The notes beneath the pieces are model-generated. The model saw only the letters and a list, made by a program, of their open reading frames with translations. It searched no databases and was not told the origin of the DNA. Below, piece after piece: positions 35,765-46,100 of a stretch of 64,000 nucleotides of DNA (positions within the stretch are counted from its first letter, which is position 1; each line of letters opens with the position of its first letter). This stretch comes from Lewinellaceae bacterium. Lineage in GTDB: Bacteria; Bacteroidota; Bacteroidia; Chitinophagales; Saprospiraceae. The stretch covers positions 1,116,001-1,180,000 of the forward strand of contig JACJYL010000001.1 of NCBI GenBank assembly GCA_020636105.1, read 5' to 3'. Position numbers and translations under genes: made by a program.

Positions 35765-36301
35765 TCATTTAAAGAAGCTAAAAATATTGTTGCCATATTT
35801 TTGCTTCCTGAAAAAACGGGAATGGGTCTCAAAATCAGACTTATTGTCATGTTCTAAAATGAACCATCCCTCCGGATTGAGAAGCCCATACTCAAAGATC
35901 ATGTCAGGCAGTTTGGACAGGTCGGGGTGGGCATAGGGTGGATCCGCAAAAATCAGATCAAACCGGGTTTCTGTTTTGGGAATAAATTTAAATACGTCAT
36001 ATTTTATGATTTTTATTTCACCCCTTAAGTCCAGTAGGTCTTTTGTCTTTTTCACATAAGCGATACAAGGAAAATACTGATCCACATAAGTGACATCGGA
36101 ACATCCGCGGGATACCAATTCGTAGGCAATACTCCCGGTTCCCCCAAACAGGTCAAGGGCTTTGACTTCCACAAAATCGAAAACGTTGGTAAGAATATTG
36201 AACAGTCCTTCTTTTGCAAAATCGGTGGTAGGCCTCGTGGGCCACTTCCCTGCCGGAGGGTTAAATTTTCTACCTTTAAATTTTCCGCCGATAATTCGCA
36301 T
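35765..36301 (-). CDS. rsmD: 16S rRNA (guanine966-N2)-methyltransferase
   Basis: A 178-aa SAM-dependent enzyme of normal length, starting MRIIGGKFKGRKF at ATG 36301. The RPTTDFAKEGLFNIL segment (about 22-36) and SAM-binding motif ALDLFGGTGSIAYEL (about 48-62) are followed by catalytic motif LIFADPPYAHPD (about 117-128). It methylates G966 of 16S rRNA in the assembled 30S subunit. The neighbouring DUF3822 gene upstream is its usual companion in Bacteroidota. Confidence 0.94.
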   Translation of the reverse strand: MRIIGGKFKGRKFNPPAGKWPTRPTTDFAKEGLFNILTNVFDFVEVKALDLFGGTGSIAYELVSRGCSDVTYVDQYFPCIAYVKKTKDLLDLRGEIKIIKYDVFKFIPKTETRFDLIFADPPYAHPDLSKLPDMIFEYGLLNPEGWFILEHDNKSDFETHSRFFRKQKYGNNIFSFFK

Positions 36302-36433
36302 AATATAAAAGGGACTAATGGTTCGATGAGACAATGATCAACCGGTAATTAAATGAATGATTTCAAGACTTACCAAAATACCCTGGCGCATGGAAAAAGG
36401 CAGCATTAAAACATTCTTCTCTGCCTCATTTAC

Positions 36434-37273
36434 TCATTGATTGAGACTCAACACATCGTAAAAAAACCACGAAGGCATTTTCCCCAGTTTGCTACCCATT
36501 TTTACGGGTGCCTCATGTTCAAAAAAGAATAATTTATCGATATACCGGTACAATAACCTGAACAACTCCGAATCGCGCAAAAGTTGTCCCAGGAGAAAAA
36601 CGGGGGTCTGGGTATTGTCCAGGCCATGTTGTTCAAGTACGAGCAACACATAATACAACACATCCTTGACTCCTGTAAAATCAAAGCTGTTTGAAAATTT
36701 AATCCTGCCGTTGTCAAATAAAAATATTCTTAAACTCCTTGGTCTGAAATACACATAAACCTGGTGACCCGGATTGGCTTTGGCATGAGATTCAAGGGTT
36801 CGCATCATGACGGATGAGAAATGCAAAATATGGAAACCAGGCAGGTGTTCCTCGAAAATGGACAATACGGAAGATTTGACGGCATATACATTTTGGGCCG
36901 ACTGACCATCAATGGAATCAGTGAATATCGCTGATTGATCCACCAGTGGCATTAAATGTTCGAGATAGGACCTCCTTTCTTTTTCATGATAAAAAGAAGT
37001 CGGAATCAACGTGGAATGTGGGTTGTCAATGCCCAGTAAAACACTTCGAAAGGCGGCATTGAGCTGTTTGTCCGAAGACAGGATATTTTTCACCTCATCT
37101 TCCTGATTCACATGTTTTTCCAACGTATAGTCCTTTAGGAGTCGTGATTGATTGTTCCCATCACTTATCATATACGTAAAACTGTCCACCCCTAGCAGGA
37201 TGGACAGTTCCAGTGCAGAGGTAAAACTTCTGCTATAGTTATCTTCAATTATTTCTAATATTAATCTTCCCAA
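36434..37273 (-). CDS. DUF3822 family protein
   Basis: A 279-aa soluble protein matching the DUF3822 family by context (next to rsmD in Bacteroidota) and by general layout. That layout is two related halves of an actin-like (ASKHA) fold, with segments such as RSFTSALELSILLGVDSFTY and VYVYFRPRSLRIFLFDNGRI. The probable start is TTG at 37273, which overlaps the previous gene by 13 bp; no ATG lies near the N-terminus. Function not established. Confidence 0.7.
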   Translation of the reverse strand: MGRLILEIIEDNYSRSFTSALELSILLGVDSFTYMISDGNNQSRLLKDYTLEKHVNQEDEVKNILSSDKQLNAAFRSVLLGIDNPHSTLIPTSFYHEKERRSYLEHLMPLVDQSAIFTDSIDGQSAQNVYAVKSSVLSIFEEHLPGFHILHFSSVMMRTLESHAKANPGHQVYVYFRPRSLRIFLFDNGRIKFSNSFDFTGVKDVLYYVLLVLEQHGLDNTQTPVFLLGQLLRDSELFRLLYRYIDKLFFFEHEAPVKMGSKLGKMPSWFFYDVLSLNQ

Positions 37274-37845
37274 TTTCCTGCGAGCTTTGGTGCATTCATA
37301 TCGCCAAACTTAAGAGGTTTATCGGGATTATAATTCTGGTCGTAACGCCTGAAATGATTGGTACCCCATGGCCCCATGAATTTCTTCCTGATCACCCCTA
37401 CTTCCACTACATTTACAAGGGTTTTCTGATAGGTTAGCGTATCGGCCGCAATCTCAAAAGTAATTCCTTTTCCAAAAGGAACGTAACGCAGGGAATCCAG
37501 ATTCATCCCCAGAGCTCTTACTGAATCTATTGCGGGAGTAAGCAGTGTATCCTTGATGATTTCTCCGGTAAATTCAGGATCATCAGGGTCACCGATAATT
37601 TTAATGATAGCAAAACTGTCTTCTCTCAAAACTTTAGCCAAAGTATCAAAATTCCCGGCAAATTCACCGGTAATATAACGATACATTTCCTGAGCTGCGC
37701 GGACTTCCTTGAGCTTGTTGATCACAGCAGTTTCCCGGATAGCCCTTTCTTTATTGAAAGCTATCGGCTCACGAATACTACTATACAGCACCCACAATAA
37801 GAAAAGGGCGATAGCAACGAATAACAGATTAAGTACAATTCTCAT
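37261..37845 (-). CDS. Membrane-anchored protein of unknown function, pilin-like N-terminus
   Basis: A 194-aa protein. One membrane helix at residues 3-22 (IVLNLLFVAIALFLLWVLYS) runs into a long amphipathic helix (ERAIRETAVINKLKEVRAAQ EMY). A mainly beta domain follows, facing the periplasm. The helix-then-globular layout resembles type IV pilin or pseudopilin proteins, but there is no prepilin peptidase site. It overlaps the DUF3822 gene, so the two are coupled. Confidence 0.55.
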   Translation of the reverse strand: MRIVLNLLFVAIALFLLWVLYSSIREPIAFNKERAIRETAVINKLKEVRAAQEMYRYITGEFAGNFDTLAKVLREDSFAIIKIIGDPDDPEFTGEIIKDTLLTPAIDSVRALGMNLDSLRYVPFGKGITFEIAADTLTYQKTLVNVVEVGVIRKKFMGPWGTNHFRRYDQNYNPDKPLKFGDMNAPKLAGNWED

Positions 37846-38577
37846 ATTTTCGTTCGTTTTGTTGCAATTATAAGGTTTTTTATTGACAATGTCATAATCG
37901 GACGCAATTTAAAAATATTTGACATCGAATTCATTAAAACGGATATAATTTTGCTTGAAAATGTGAAAATACTGTGATCCATTGATCCTGTGAGATTTTG
38001 ATCCTGCGATCTGGTAAAACAAGGGTATTTTGAGGCTGAAATGTTATGAGTTTATGATTTCAGCTTGCCTCGATCGATTGGAAATGTATTGTAGAACTTA
38101 GGAATTGACTGGATTTTTAAAAAATCAAAGCCGATTATTTTGAATGTAAAATATTGAGTGTAAAATCCCCCAAAGAAAGATCCCGGCACTTTGTTTCGAG
38201 GACAGGTTCCCTCCGTAGGGAAACACTGAGTGTCATTACATCAGGGGTAACAATTTGTAATTTGCTATTTGTCAAGGAGTTGAATTAACTTCTTTGGTTT
38301 TTACAGGCTTGGCATCGCCTCAAGCCGGCTGGGCTCTTACTTTTTTGGCCGAAAAAAAAGATAATGATTCTAAAAGCTCCTCTCAAAAACAGACATTCCC
38401 AAGGCTAAAAGGAACGAAGCATATCGAAGTTCTTTAAGTCTATAGACAAACAGACCAGACCAATTAATTATTATATGGCGAAATAACGCCTAGTTAATAG
38501 TGTATATTCGTGTAACATCTGATATCAAGTTCCAGAGGAACGGGTCCTAAGGGTTTCAACTTGCCGTGAAATATAAG
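37846..38577. other. Long intergenic region upstream of tsaD
   Basis: About 730 bp with no convincing gene. It contains the words GGCTCTTACTTTTTTGGCCG and GAAAAAAAAG near 38331-38360, which look like a degenerate dispersed element. There is also a small GGCGTTATTTCGCC hairpin near 38477-38491. The opposite genes diverge here, so both promoters must lie in it. Confidence 0.4.
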
Positions 38578-38585
38578 TATATTTG
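38578..38585 (+). promoter_or_regulatory. Promoter of tsaD
   Basis: TATATTTG is an exact TAnnTTTG -7 element. The predicted transcription start is only a few bases before the first ATG (38596), so the mRNA would have a very short or no leader. Confidence 0.5.
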
Positions 38586-38604
38586 CGCCCTGAAAATGAA
38601 TGTT

Positions 38605-39609
38605 ATGACAACCATAAATATCCTGGCCATCGAATCTTCCTGTGATGATACCTCTGCAGCAGTCATCCAGAACGGGAAAGTGCTGAGCAATTGTGTCGCC
38701 AACCAGGAGATCCACACTCAATATGGCGGTGTGGTGCCCGAAGTGGCCTCCCGGGCTCACCAGGAAAATATTGTTCCCATCGTGGACGTAGCTTTGAAAC
38801 AGGCCGGCATCGAAAAAGAAGACATCCATGCCGTGGCCTTTACCCGCGGTCCCGGCCTCATCGGTTCCCTGATCGTGGGCATATCTTTTGCCAAAGCCTA
38901 TGCCCTAAGCCTCGGCATCCCGCTGATTGAAGTCAATCACCTGCAAGCTCATGTGCTGGCCCATTTTGCCCGGGAGCCCTACCCTGCTTTTCCTTTCCTC
39001 TGTTTGACAGTCTCCGGAGGCCATACCCAGATCATCATCGTCAAAGATCATCTCGAGATGGAACTCATCGGCAGCACCATCGACGATGCCGCCGGCGAAG
39101 CTTTTGACAAAACCGGCAAATTGCTCGGCCTCGACTACCCTGCCGGGCCATTGATCGATCACTACGCTCAAAAAGGAATCCCCCGCTTTGACTTCCCGGA
39201 GCCCAAAGTAAAAGGCCTGAATTTCAGCTTCAGCGGACTAAAAACCTCCATCCTCTATTTCCTGAAGGACAACCTGAAACAGGACCCCGACTTCATCCAA
39301 AACAACCTCAACGACATCTGTGCCTCCGTGCAGACCCGTATTGTAAGCATATTGCTGAACAAGCTTAAAAAAGCGAGCAAACAAACGGATATCAAGGAAA
39401 TAGCCATCGCCGGGGGCGTTTCCGCCAATTCAGCTCTGAGGAGCGGTTTGAAAGCCATGGAACAAAAACTTGGCTGGACGACACATATCCCGGATTTTGA
39501 ATTTTGTACGGATAATGCGGCCATGATCGGGGTGACGGGGTATTACAAATATTTGAAGGGGGAGTTTTCGGATCAGCGGGTGATGCCGCTGGCAAGGTGG
39601 AGTTTGTAA
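38605..39609 (+). CDS. tsaD: tRNA N6-adenosine threonylcarbamoyltransferase
   Basis: A 334-aa ASKHA-fold enzyme that transfers threonylcarbamoyl to A37 of ANN-reading tRNAs, working with TsaB and TsaE. It opens ILAIESSCDDTSAAV. The metal site is HLQAHVLAH (about 110-118), and nucleotide-binding segments are LTVSGGHTQI (about 134-143) and IAGGVSANSALR (about 268-279). Start taken as ATG 38605; ATG 38596 is in frame and nearer the promoter. This gene is markedly G+C-richer than the islands. Confidence 0.95.
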   Translation: MTTINILAIESSCDDTSAAVIQNGKVLSNCVANQEIHTQYGGVVPEVASRAHQENIVPIVDVALKQAGIEKEDIHAVAFTRGPGLIGSLIVGISFAKAYALSLGIPLIEVNHLQAHVLAHFAREPYPAFPFLCLTVSGGHTQIIIVKDHLEMELIGSTIDDAAGEAFDKTGKLLGLDYPAGPLIDHYAQKGIPRFDFPEPKVKGLNFSFSGLKTSILYFLKDNLKQDPDFIQNNLNDICASVQTRIVSILLNKLKKASKQTDIKEIAIAGGVSANSALRSGLKAMEQKLGWTTHIPDFEFCTDNAAMIGVTGYYKYLKGEFSDQRVMPLARWSL

Positions 39610-39765
39610 GGAGATAATTGGAGGCAAGAGAGGACATGTAGAGATAAAAGTGGAAACGAGGAGATAGAAGAGGATGTGGAGATAGAATGGAGGATATCAG
39701 GAGATATGTGAGCTGGGGATAATATTTCTTTTATCCGTGGTTCCCTTTTTTGTCAAAATAATTAA

Positions 39766-40302
39766 ATGAAGATCACCAGTCACAACAACACTATCGACTC
39801 CATCTTGTCAGAGTACGAAAGTATTCTCGGCAACGATTTCACTGCTTACCGAAATCACGTTTACCGGATTTTTAACTTTTCGATGATCCTCGATGATCAT
39901 CCGGAAAACATTTCCCGATACGCCATCGCCGCCTCCCTCCACGATCTTGGCATCTGGACGCATAAAACCTTTGATTACCTGGAGCCTACCCTGAACCTTA
40001 CCAAAAACTACCTCGCCGGGGCAGGGCAACAATCGCTGGAAGCAGAAATCCTGCTGATGATCGATATGCACCACAAGATGAGCCGGTACACGGGCCCTTT
40101 CGCCCAAACGGTGGAGGCCTTTCGCCGGGCCGACTGGATTGATGTGAGCATGGGCCTTTTGAAATTCGGGGTTTCAGGGGAAGCGCACAGGAAAGTCAAA
40201 GAGGCTTTTCCTTATAAAGGATTTCACCGTTTTTTACTCCGACAGACTTTTAAAAGGTTTTTAAGCCATCCACTGGATCCTTTACCTATGTTCAAAAAGT
40301 AA
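39766..40302 (+). CDS. HD-domain phosphohydrolase-like protein
   Basis: A 178-aa protein with the metal ligands of the HD superfamily in order: His in RNHVYRIFNF (about 27), HD in AASLHDLGIW (about 58-59), a His pair in DMHHKM and Asp in FRRADWIDVS. Such proteins hydrolyse phosphodiester or phosphomonoester bonds; the substrate here is unknown. There is no partner domain. ATG start at 39766, 156 bp after tsaD, in a purine-rich spacer. Confidence 0.7.
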   Translation: MKITSHNNTIDSILSEYESILGNDFTAYRNHVYRIFNFSMILDDHPENISRYAIAASLHDLGIWTHKTFDYLEPTLNLTKNYLAGAGQQSLEAEILLMIDMHHKMSRYTGPFAQTVEAFRRADWIDVSMGLLKFGVSGEAHRKVKEAFPYKGFHRFLLRQTFKRFLSHPLDPLPMFKK

Positions 40303-40310
40303 TTTTCCGC

Positions 40311-40454
40311 CGGCGGACAGGAGTCCGCTGCTTAGCACATCGAGATGACACCTTTTTTCCGCTCACAGAGCCTGCCCGGCGGAAGACGTCACCTCGTGCA
40401 GCTATGCTTATTTTAAACGAACAAGAGAAGAATCCCGGCGGACAGGAGTCCGCT
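40311..40454. repeat. Pair of 19-bp direct repeats, each a small hairpin
   Basis: CGGCGGACAGGAGTCCGCT occurs exactly at 40311-40329 and again at 40436-40454. Each contains GCGGAC-AGGA-GTCCGC, a perfect 6-bp stem. The pair lies between the converging HD and SHOCT genes and resembles a REP-type element. Confidence 0.6.
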
Positions 40455-40557
40455 ACTTTGTCCGCTGCCGACAAGATGTAGTGGCGAGCTATTAAAAAAA
40501 AGGCCGCAGCACTACGCTACGACCTTTATCGCTAAACCTTAATTTTATTTATCTTGC

Positions 40558-41268
40558 TTAGAATGAGTCTATTAACTTTTTCTTCATGGCCTCGAACTCT
40601 TCGTCGGTGATGATGCCTTCCTTTTTCAGGGCACCCAGTTCACTGAGTCTTTTCAACACATCAGATTCTACCACTTCATCCATATTAGCCGGAGCTTCGA
40701 CCACCACATCATCAACATTGATCTTTTTTGTTTTTTTGATTTTGCTTTCTTCTTCTTTTTTGATCTGCTCGGCTACTTTTTTACCTTTTTCAAATTTCTC
40801 ACGATAGTATTTCTTCAGCCTTTCTGTGTCAAAATCGAGGAAGGTGCCTCCGGCAGAAAAATGCTTTTTGAATACTTCGCCCAAAGCGTAGGTTGAAGCT
40901 CCGTTGAACACAGAAAGTGTCACCCCACCGATCAGGGAACCGATACCGGGAACGAGTTTGATAAGACTTCTGGCTCCGATCCTGGCCAGGGCTGAACTGG
41001 TCAGCGTAGTCACGATGGCTTTGCCTTGTGTTTCTGAAAAATTTACATCATACACCCTGCACAGGCCTTTCACCATATCGAGTTGTAAACCGCTGACCGC
41101 AAAAACGTCAATCACGGGCAGCGGAATAAAACTGGCCCCCATTGCCCAGACGATGTGGTTCTTGATTACCGTATCGGCATGCATGCTCTTTTGATCTTTG
41201 TCATTATTAGTGGTGTTACTCATAATCGTATCTTTTATTTTCTTTTTTGCATAATCTTTGATGTCCAT
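40558..41268 (-). CDS. DUF697-like membrane-associated protein with C-terminal SHOCT domain
   Basis: A 236-aa protein. The middle (about 35-140) has the two-helix-hairpin pattern of DUF697/YcjF-like proteins (FIPLPVIDVFAVSGLQLDMV, then LVPGIGSLIGGVTLS). A lysine-rich linker follows, and the last about 32 residues (LSELGALKKEGIITDEEFEA then MKKKL) are a classic SHOCT domain, a short oligomerisation or binding module. The N-terminus is charged. Function unknown. A shorter relative without SHOCT lies in the right island (61464-61922). Confidence 0.7.
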   Translation of the reverse strand: MDIKDYAKKKIKDTIMSNTTNNDKDQKSMHADTVIKNHIVWAMGASFIPLPVIDVFAVSGLQLDMVKGLCRVYDVNFSETQGKAIVTTLTSSALARIGARSLIKLVPGIGSLIGGVTLSVFNGASTYALGEVFKKHFSAGGTFLDFDTERLKKYYREKFEKGKKVAEQIKKEEESKIKKTKKINVDDVVVEAPANMDEVVESDVLKRLSELGALKKEGIITDEEFEAMKKKLIDSF

Positions 41269-41449
41269 GGCTCAATAGTTTTGAGTTTAAAAATCCAAAA
41301 TCAGCTTATCTAAGTGCTGAATCTGGAAAAACCAGTTTTTAATAATAACCTATCTTTCATTATTAATCGAATAATATGGGACAAAGTTGTGGGAAAATGC
41401 CGAATATACTCCGTTTTCCCGACGATGATCGGAATTTTTTAGATGAATG

Positions 41450-41526
41450 CTGGTTGCTGGTTACGAGATACTCGTTACAAATTAATTAAAAACCGAGAAA
41501 CCAGTAACGAGAAACCAGTAACGAGT
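41450..41526. repeat. Dispersed intergenic repeat, family B copy (inverted pair)
   Basis: GCTGGTTGCTGGTTACGAG is followed by GAGAAACCAGTAACGAGAAA and further CCAGTAACGAG units. The two arms are roughly inverse, so the locus could fold into a long imperfect hairpin just after the GH29 gene. Confidence 0.6.
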
Positions 41527-42860
41527 TAATTACTCTCAATGACCTGACCGGCTTCACCGTATAAATCTATTTTCCCGTCCAAAAGTACCGCCAGTACGGT
41601 CATCCGGGGATCGAGTACTTCTTTCGGAACCTGGATATAAGCTAATCCGGGCACAGCACTCCAGTAGGATTTCATGTAGATATCATATTTCAGTTTGGTC
41701 CCGTTGCCCACCACCCAAATGCGGTTGATTTTATTTTTGATGCCTTTTAAAACAAGGTCTTCATTAGGTACATAATCGAAAAAAAGGTATAAAATGGTGC
41801 TGTCTTTGGATAAAGTGGACGGCCCGTTAAAGTAGGCACGCGGGATGCCGGGCAGACTGCCGTAAATGGCTGTTTCATGTTTTTGGGTCCACTGTCCCAG
41901 TTCTTTCAGTACTTCCACCTGGGGTTCAGGAATGGTGCCGTCTTCCATGGGGCCTACGTCGAGCAGGAGATTTCCTCCCAGGCTGATCACATCCGCAAAT
42001 ATGGAAATGACTTTATTGGCCGATTTAAACTTTTTATCGTGAGGCTGGAACCCCCAGGAATCGTTGATGGTCATACATAATTCCCAGTAATCTTCTTTGG
42101 GTGAAGTGAGCGGCAGTCCCTGTTCCGGGGTCCCGTAATCCCCTCCGCGGAGACGGGAGTTGCAGATCAAATCCGGATTATCCTTATACAATTGAGCTTT
42201 GACCCTGTCGGATTGAAAAGCTTCCGCATCGTATGACCAGTCGCCGTCAAACCAGAACAAGTCGGGTTTGAACAAATGGTTCAACTCATTGAGCTGGGCG
42301 GAATAAAAATCGACGAAAGAGGCAAACCTTTTGGGATCATTTTCGAATTTCTTTTGCGTCCGGGTAAATTCAGGATAATCCGGATGCGACCAGTCAAGGA
42401 TGGAAAAATACAACCCGGCCTTCAACCCTTCTTTTCTTACCGCTTCTACAAAGGGAGAGACCAGGTCTTTCCCTGCGGGGGTGCTTTTTACGACATTCAG
42501 GTCGCTTAATTTCGTGGGCCACAGGGCCATACCGTCATGATGTTTGGTGGTGAGTACCGCATATTGTGCACCACTTTCCCTGAACAACTTAGCCCATTTT
42601 GCCGGATCGTAATTTTTAGCGGTAAAACCATTCCGCTGCGCCATATAATCCTCGTAAGAGATCATATTGTTGTAAAAACTCCAGGATTCGTCAATGCCCT
42701 TGACGGAATAAATGCCCCAGTGTATAAATATGCCCAGTTTGGCATCACGAAACCATTGCATACGTTCGGTTCTGGCTTCGGGTGATTCGTCAGGCTTTTG
42801 AGCGTATGACGTGGTTGAGAAAAGGAAAAGGATGACTAAAAAGGCAAGATGTTTTTTCAT
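41526..42860 (-). CDS. Secreted alpha-L-fucosidase, glycoside hydrolase family 29
   Basis: A 444-aa protein with a signal peptide (MKKHLAFLVILFLFSTTSYA) that removes terminal alpha-L-fucose. The catalytic (beta/alpha)8 domain shows GIFIHWGIYSVKG (about 43-55), the paired-His substrate site VLTTKHHDGMALWP (about 103-116) and the nucleophile Asp in DLFWFDGDW (about 200-208). A C-terminal beta domain of about 90 residues closes it. It probably acts in the periplasm or outside on algal or animal glycans. There is no SusCD pair or other carbohydrate gene beside it, so it is not in a typical utilisation locus. Confidence 0.93.
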   Translation of the reverse strand: MKKHLAFLVILFLFSTTSYAQKPDESPEARTERMQWFRDAKLGIFIHWGIYSVKGIDESWSFYNNMISYEDYMAQRNGFTAKNYDPAKWAKLFRESGAQYAVLTTKHHDGMALWPTKLSDLNVVKSTPAGKDLVSPFVEAVRKEGLKAGLYFSILDWSHPDYPEFTRTQKKFENDPKRFASFVDFYSAQLNELNHLFKPDLFWFDGDWSYDAEAFQSDRVKAQLYKDNPDLICNSRLRGGDYGTPEQGLPLTSPKEDYWELCMTINDSWGFQPHDKKFKSANKVISIFADVISLGGNLLLDVGPMEDGTIPEPQVEVLKELGQWTQKHETAIYGSLPGIPRAYFNGPSTLSKDSTILYLFFDYVPNEDLVLKGIKNKINRIWVVGNGTKLKYDIYMKSYWSAVPGLAYIQVPKEVLDPRMTVLAVLLDGKIDLYGEAGQVIESN

Positions 42861-42873
42861 TGAAAGTTATTTT

Positions 42874-42917
42874 TTAAACGCAAAGTGCGCGAAGAAGGCG
42901 CAGAGAACGCAAGGAGT
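42874..42917. repeat. Dispersed intergenic repeat, family A, copy 2
   Basis: TTTAAACGCAAAGTGCGCGA, then AGAAGGCGCAGAGAACGCAA and GGAG. It closely matches 18376-18420 and 53223-53266. Confidence 0.65.
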
Positions 42918-43004
42918 TTATGCTAAAATATTGGATTGGGGATGATTGCAAAATACAATTTTTGGGGAATGTACTTTTAATTTGTAATATGAAGTGTCCA
43001 CTAG

Positions 43005-43074
43005 TCAAAAAAATCGGTGTTCTTTGTCCGAAATCCCAAAAATAAATGGGAATATTGAACAAGGAACACCGATT
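43005..43074 (-). terminator. Terminator of the alpha-2-macroglobulin gene
   Basis: AATCGGTGTTC (43012-43022) pairs with GAACACCGATT (43064-43074), and the stem extends inward through TTTGT/ACAAG and TCCCA/TGGGA. On the minus strand it ends in seven T, about 75-140 bp past the stop codon at 43147. Confidence 0.8.
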
Positions 43075-43146
43075 AAAGATTTCAAAAATACTTCGAAAAA
43101 TCAAATCATCATAGTATCGCAGCATCGAAATATTACAACCTCATTA

Positions 43147-46100
43147 TTAATCTACTTTAACCCGTACTCCTTCGGAGTGGCTGGTGAATTTTGGCGCATA
43201 CATACATTGAATGGTCGTTATTCCATTGGAAAAATCTCCTTTGTGGACCACCCGCACAGGATATTCAAATACATAGGTTCCCTTCGGCAGGTAGCTGAAG
43301 AAGAAATTCGTAGCAGCATCCCCGGTGCTTTCGTAATAGCCCAAACCTCCCTGCCATTTGTAGGTACTCAGCACATTCATAGGTTCAAACCCACTGGCAC
43401 GCATATCTTTCATGTGAACATATTCCATGTCTCTGTCCACCTTCAGTTCAATCCTTACGGTCACTTTATCTCCTGGCTTCAACCCATTTTTATCGTTCAC
43501 AGGAAGCAAAACAGGACCTTTATCCGAATTATCCACCCGGTACAACTGTTTTTTAAGCGTCAGCGGCGTTTCTTTGAAAACATCTATCTTATCCAATTCT
43601 TCAAAGTATTGCCAGTACATGCTGCCCCAGGCCACCACATTGTTCTGGTTTTCCACCTTTACGCTACCCATTCGAGGATTGATCTCGTTGTCCTGCCAAT
43701 CGACCCGGAAATAACCGGAACCGGCTTCTGCCGTTCCCATGGCTTTACGAATGGACACCTCTTTCTCCTTGGCCTTTGGCAGGCTGATTTTCAATGGTTT
43801 ATCTTCCACCAACCAATTGGAGCCATTGGCCAGGAGGGCATAAACGGCATTTGCCGTGGCTTTAGTGGTTTCCCAGTGGGTCGTTTCCTTGTTTTTCAGG
43901 AGCCAGATTTTCAGTTCATCCACTGCTTTATCATCTTTGGCCACCTCCGCGAAAACCTCAATCATGAGGGCGTGGGTTTCAATCGGCAACTGGTACCAGA
44001 AATAACCATAGTCATATTTCCAGTACATGCCCATTTCCTCACTTTGCAGTGCTCTTTCCCGGAAAGAACGAACCAAATCGGCCGCTACTTTGGAACGATC
44101 ACTTCTTTGCAGGGCCAGGGCGATAAGGCCTTGCTGGTAAATCCCTCTCTTGGTCCAGTATTGCTCTGCCTGTCCCAGATAATATTCCCTGATTTTTGAC
44201 AGTTCCTGGTCGATTTGATTATCAAAAAAAGAACGTGTATAAAGATAGTGGATCGCCATATTACTCAAATGATCCTCGGCGAAAGTAGTCCTCCCTTTTT
44301 TGACCTCTTTTTCCAATTCGGCGTATTCGTATTTCAGTTCTTCGTCCATAAAAACGATCGCATTATCCAACATCTGCTTTACACCGGGATTATTGTTGAA
44401 ATCTTCGGCTCCTAGATGTTTCAGGTGGCCCATGCCTTCCACAAGATACTGGGTGATGTAACGGCTATCTTCCCCTCCCGGGAACCATGCGAATCCACCC
44501 GAAGGAGATTGTCTCTCTTTCAGTTTATTCAATGCTGCCTCCTTTTCGTGCCCCATTTTGTTGAGGTCGAACAGTAAGCCAATGTTTTTGCGCTGTTGTT
44601 CCTCACTCTGGGAAGCCAGCACCCATGGAGTCTCTTCCAGTAAAACTGCTTTAAGGTCCTGGTTTTTCGACAATTCGCTTTCCAGCGCCGGAGTATCTTT
44701 CCATTGATCAAAGACCTTCCTGATTTTTGGATATTTATTCGCCACCGAAGAAGCCAGGGCATTGGCATAATAACGATTGAAGATCTGTTCCGTACAATCG
44801 TATGGGTATTCCATCAGGTAGGGCAATGATTTCACGGCATACCAGGCAGGATTGGAAGTAAATTCCAGGCTCAGTTTATGATTTTGCAAAGTGCGTGAAT
44901 GTGACGCCTTTTCCATTTCAGCAAAGTCAAAAGACTTTTTCTCACCGCCCCGGATATTCATCGGCATAGTTTCCGTGACCAGCATCCTGTTGGTCAATAC
45001 GGGCAAAGCACTTTCTTCCCCATCGCTAAAACTGCCGGCGCGGGCCGTCACCCGATGGGTAATGGCCATCACCTTGCCCACCGGAATATTTAATTTCCAG
45101 GACAGTGGCGCCGACTGACCGGCCTCGGCTTCAAAGGAAACTTCGGCATTGGCATTGCCTAATAACGCGTCCACCGGCTGCATCGTCAGGGCATCAAAAA
45201 GTTCCAAACGGGCAGTCCCTGACAATTTTGATTCACTCAGGTTACTGACTTTTGCGGTAAAATAAATCTCATCCCGCTCCCTGAAAAATCTTGGCGGATT
45301 CGGCTGTACCATCAGTTCTTTTTGGGTAATCACTTCCTTGACACCAATGGCCGTTTTCAGATCCGTGGTATGAGCAAAAGTCATGAATTTCCACTTGGTC
45401 AGTGCCTCGTTCATGGTAAAGCTGATGACCACATTGCCGTCTTTATCGGTCCGCAATTGCGGCATAAAAAAGACCGTCTCATCGAGGTTGGTTCTGACAC
45501 TAACAGGCGGTGCGGATGCTTCTTCCATGGAAACAACCTTCCCTTGAGCATTTTCCATTTGCGGGTCAAAAGTGACGACCATTTCTGACAGCTCCTCGGG
45601 CTGTGGCGGAGGCGGAGCACCATCGGCCATGGCAGGAGCCGATTTTAGCATGACATTAGCCCTAACCTGCACCCCGTCATCATCTTCCATTGCATAATAA
45701 TTGCCCCTTCCGAAATATACGTTGTAAAAATCAAACCAATTTAAAGAAGGATAGACCCTCTCAGGTCTTGTATAATCGCGATATGTCTGAGCACTGGCAT
45801 ACTTTTGTCCAAAAGAGGTAGATCTCCATTGGGCATAACTGTAATTAAAAGTTGGGAAGAACCCGGCAGACCAGTTGTTCGGCGCAAAAGCATCCAGCGA
45901 GGCATCATACATACCGGCCAGTACCTCAGCGCCTACCTTTTCCCCTTCAGGGCCGCTGATCTTTATCTGCCATTCTTCTTTTTGCCCTGGTTTCAGTTTA
46001 TCACGGAATGTTGAATAGGTAATTTGCAATTCCTTATCCTCCCAGGGTACGGCTATGTTCTGGACATTGGTAAACACCCGGTTATTTTTAATATAGGCCA

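Noticed and set aside
42994..44199. 401-codon plus-strand frame opposite the alpha-2-macroglobulin
   Set aside because: Antisense to the conserved C-terminal domains; looks like a shadow frame.
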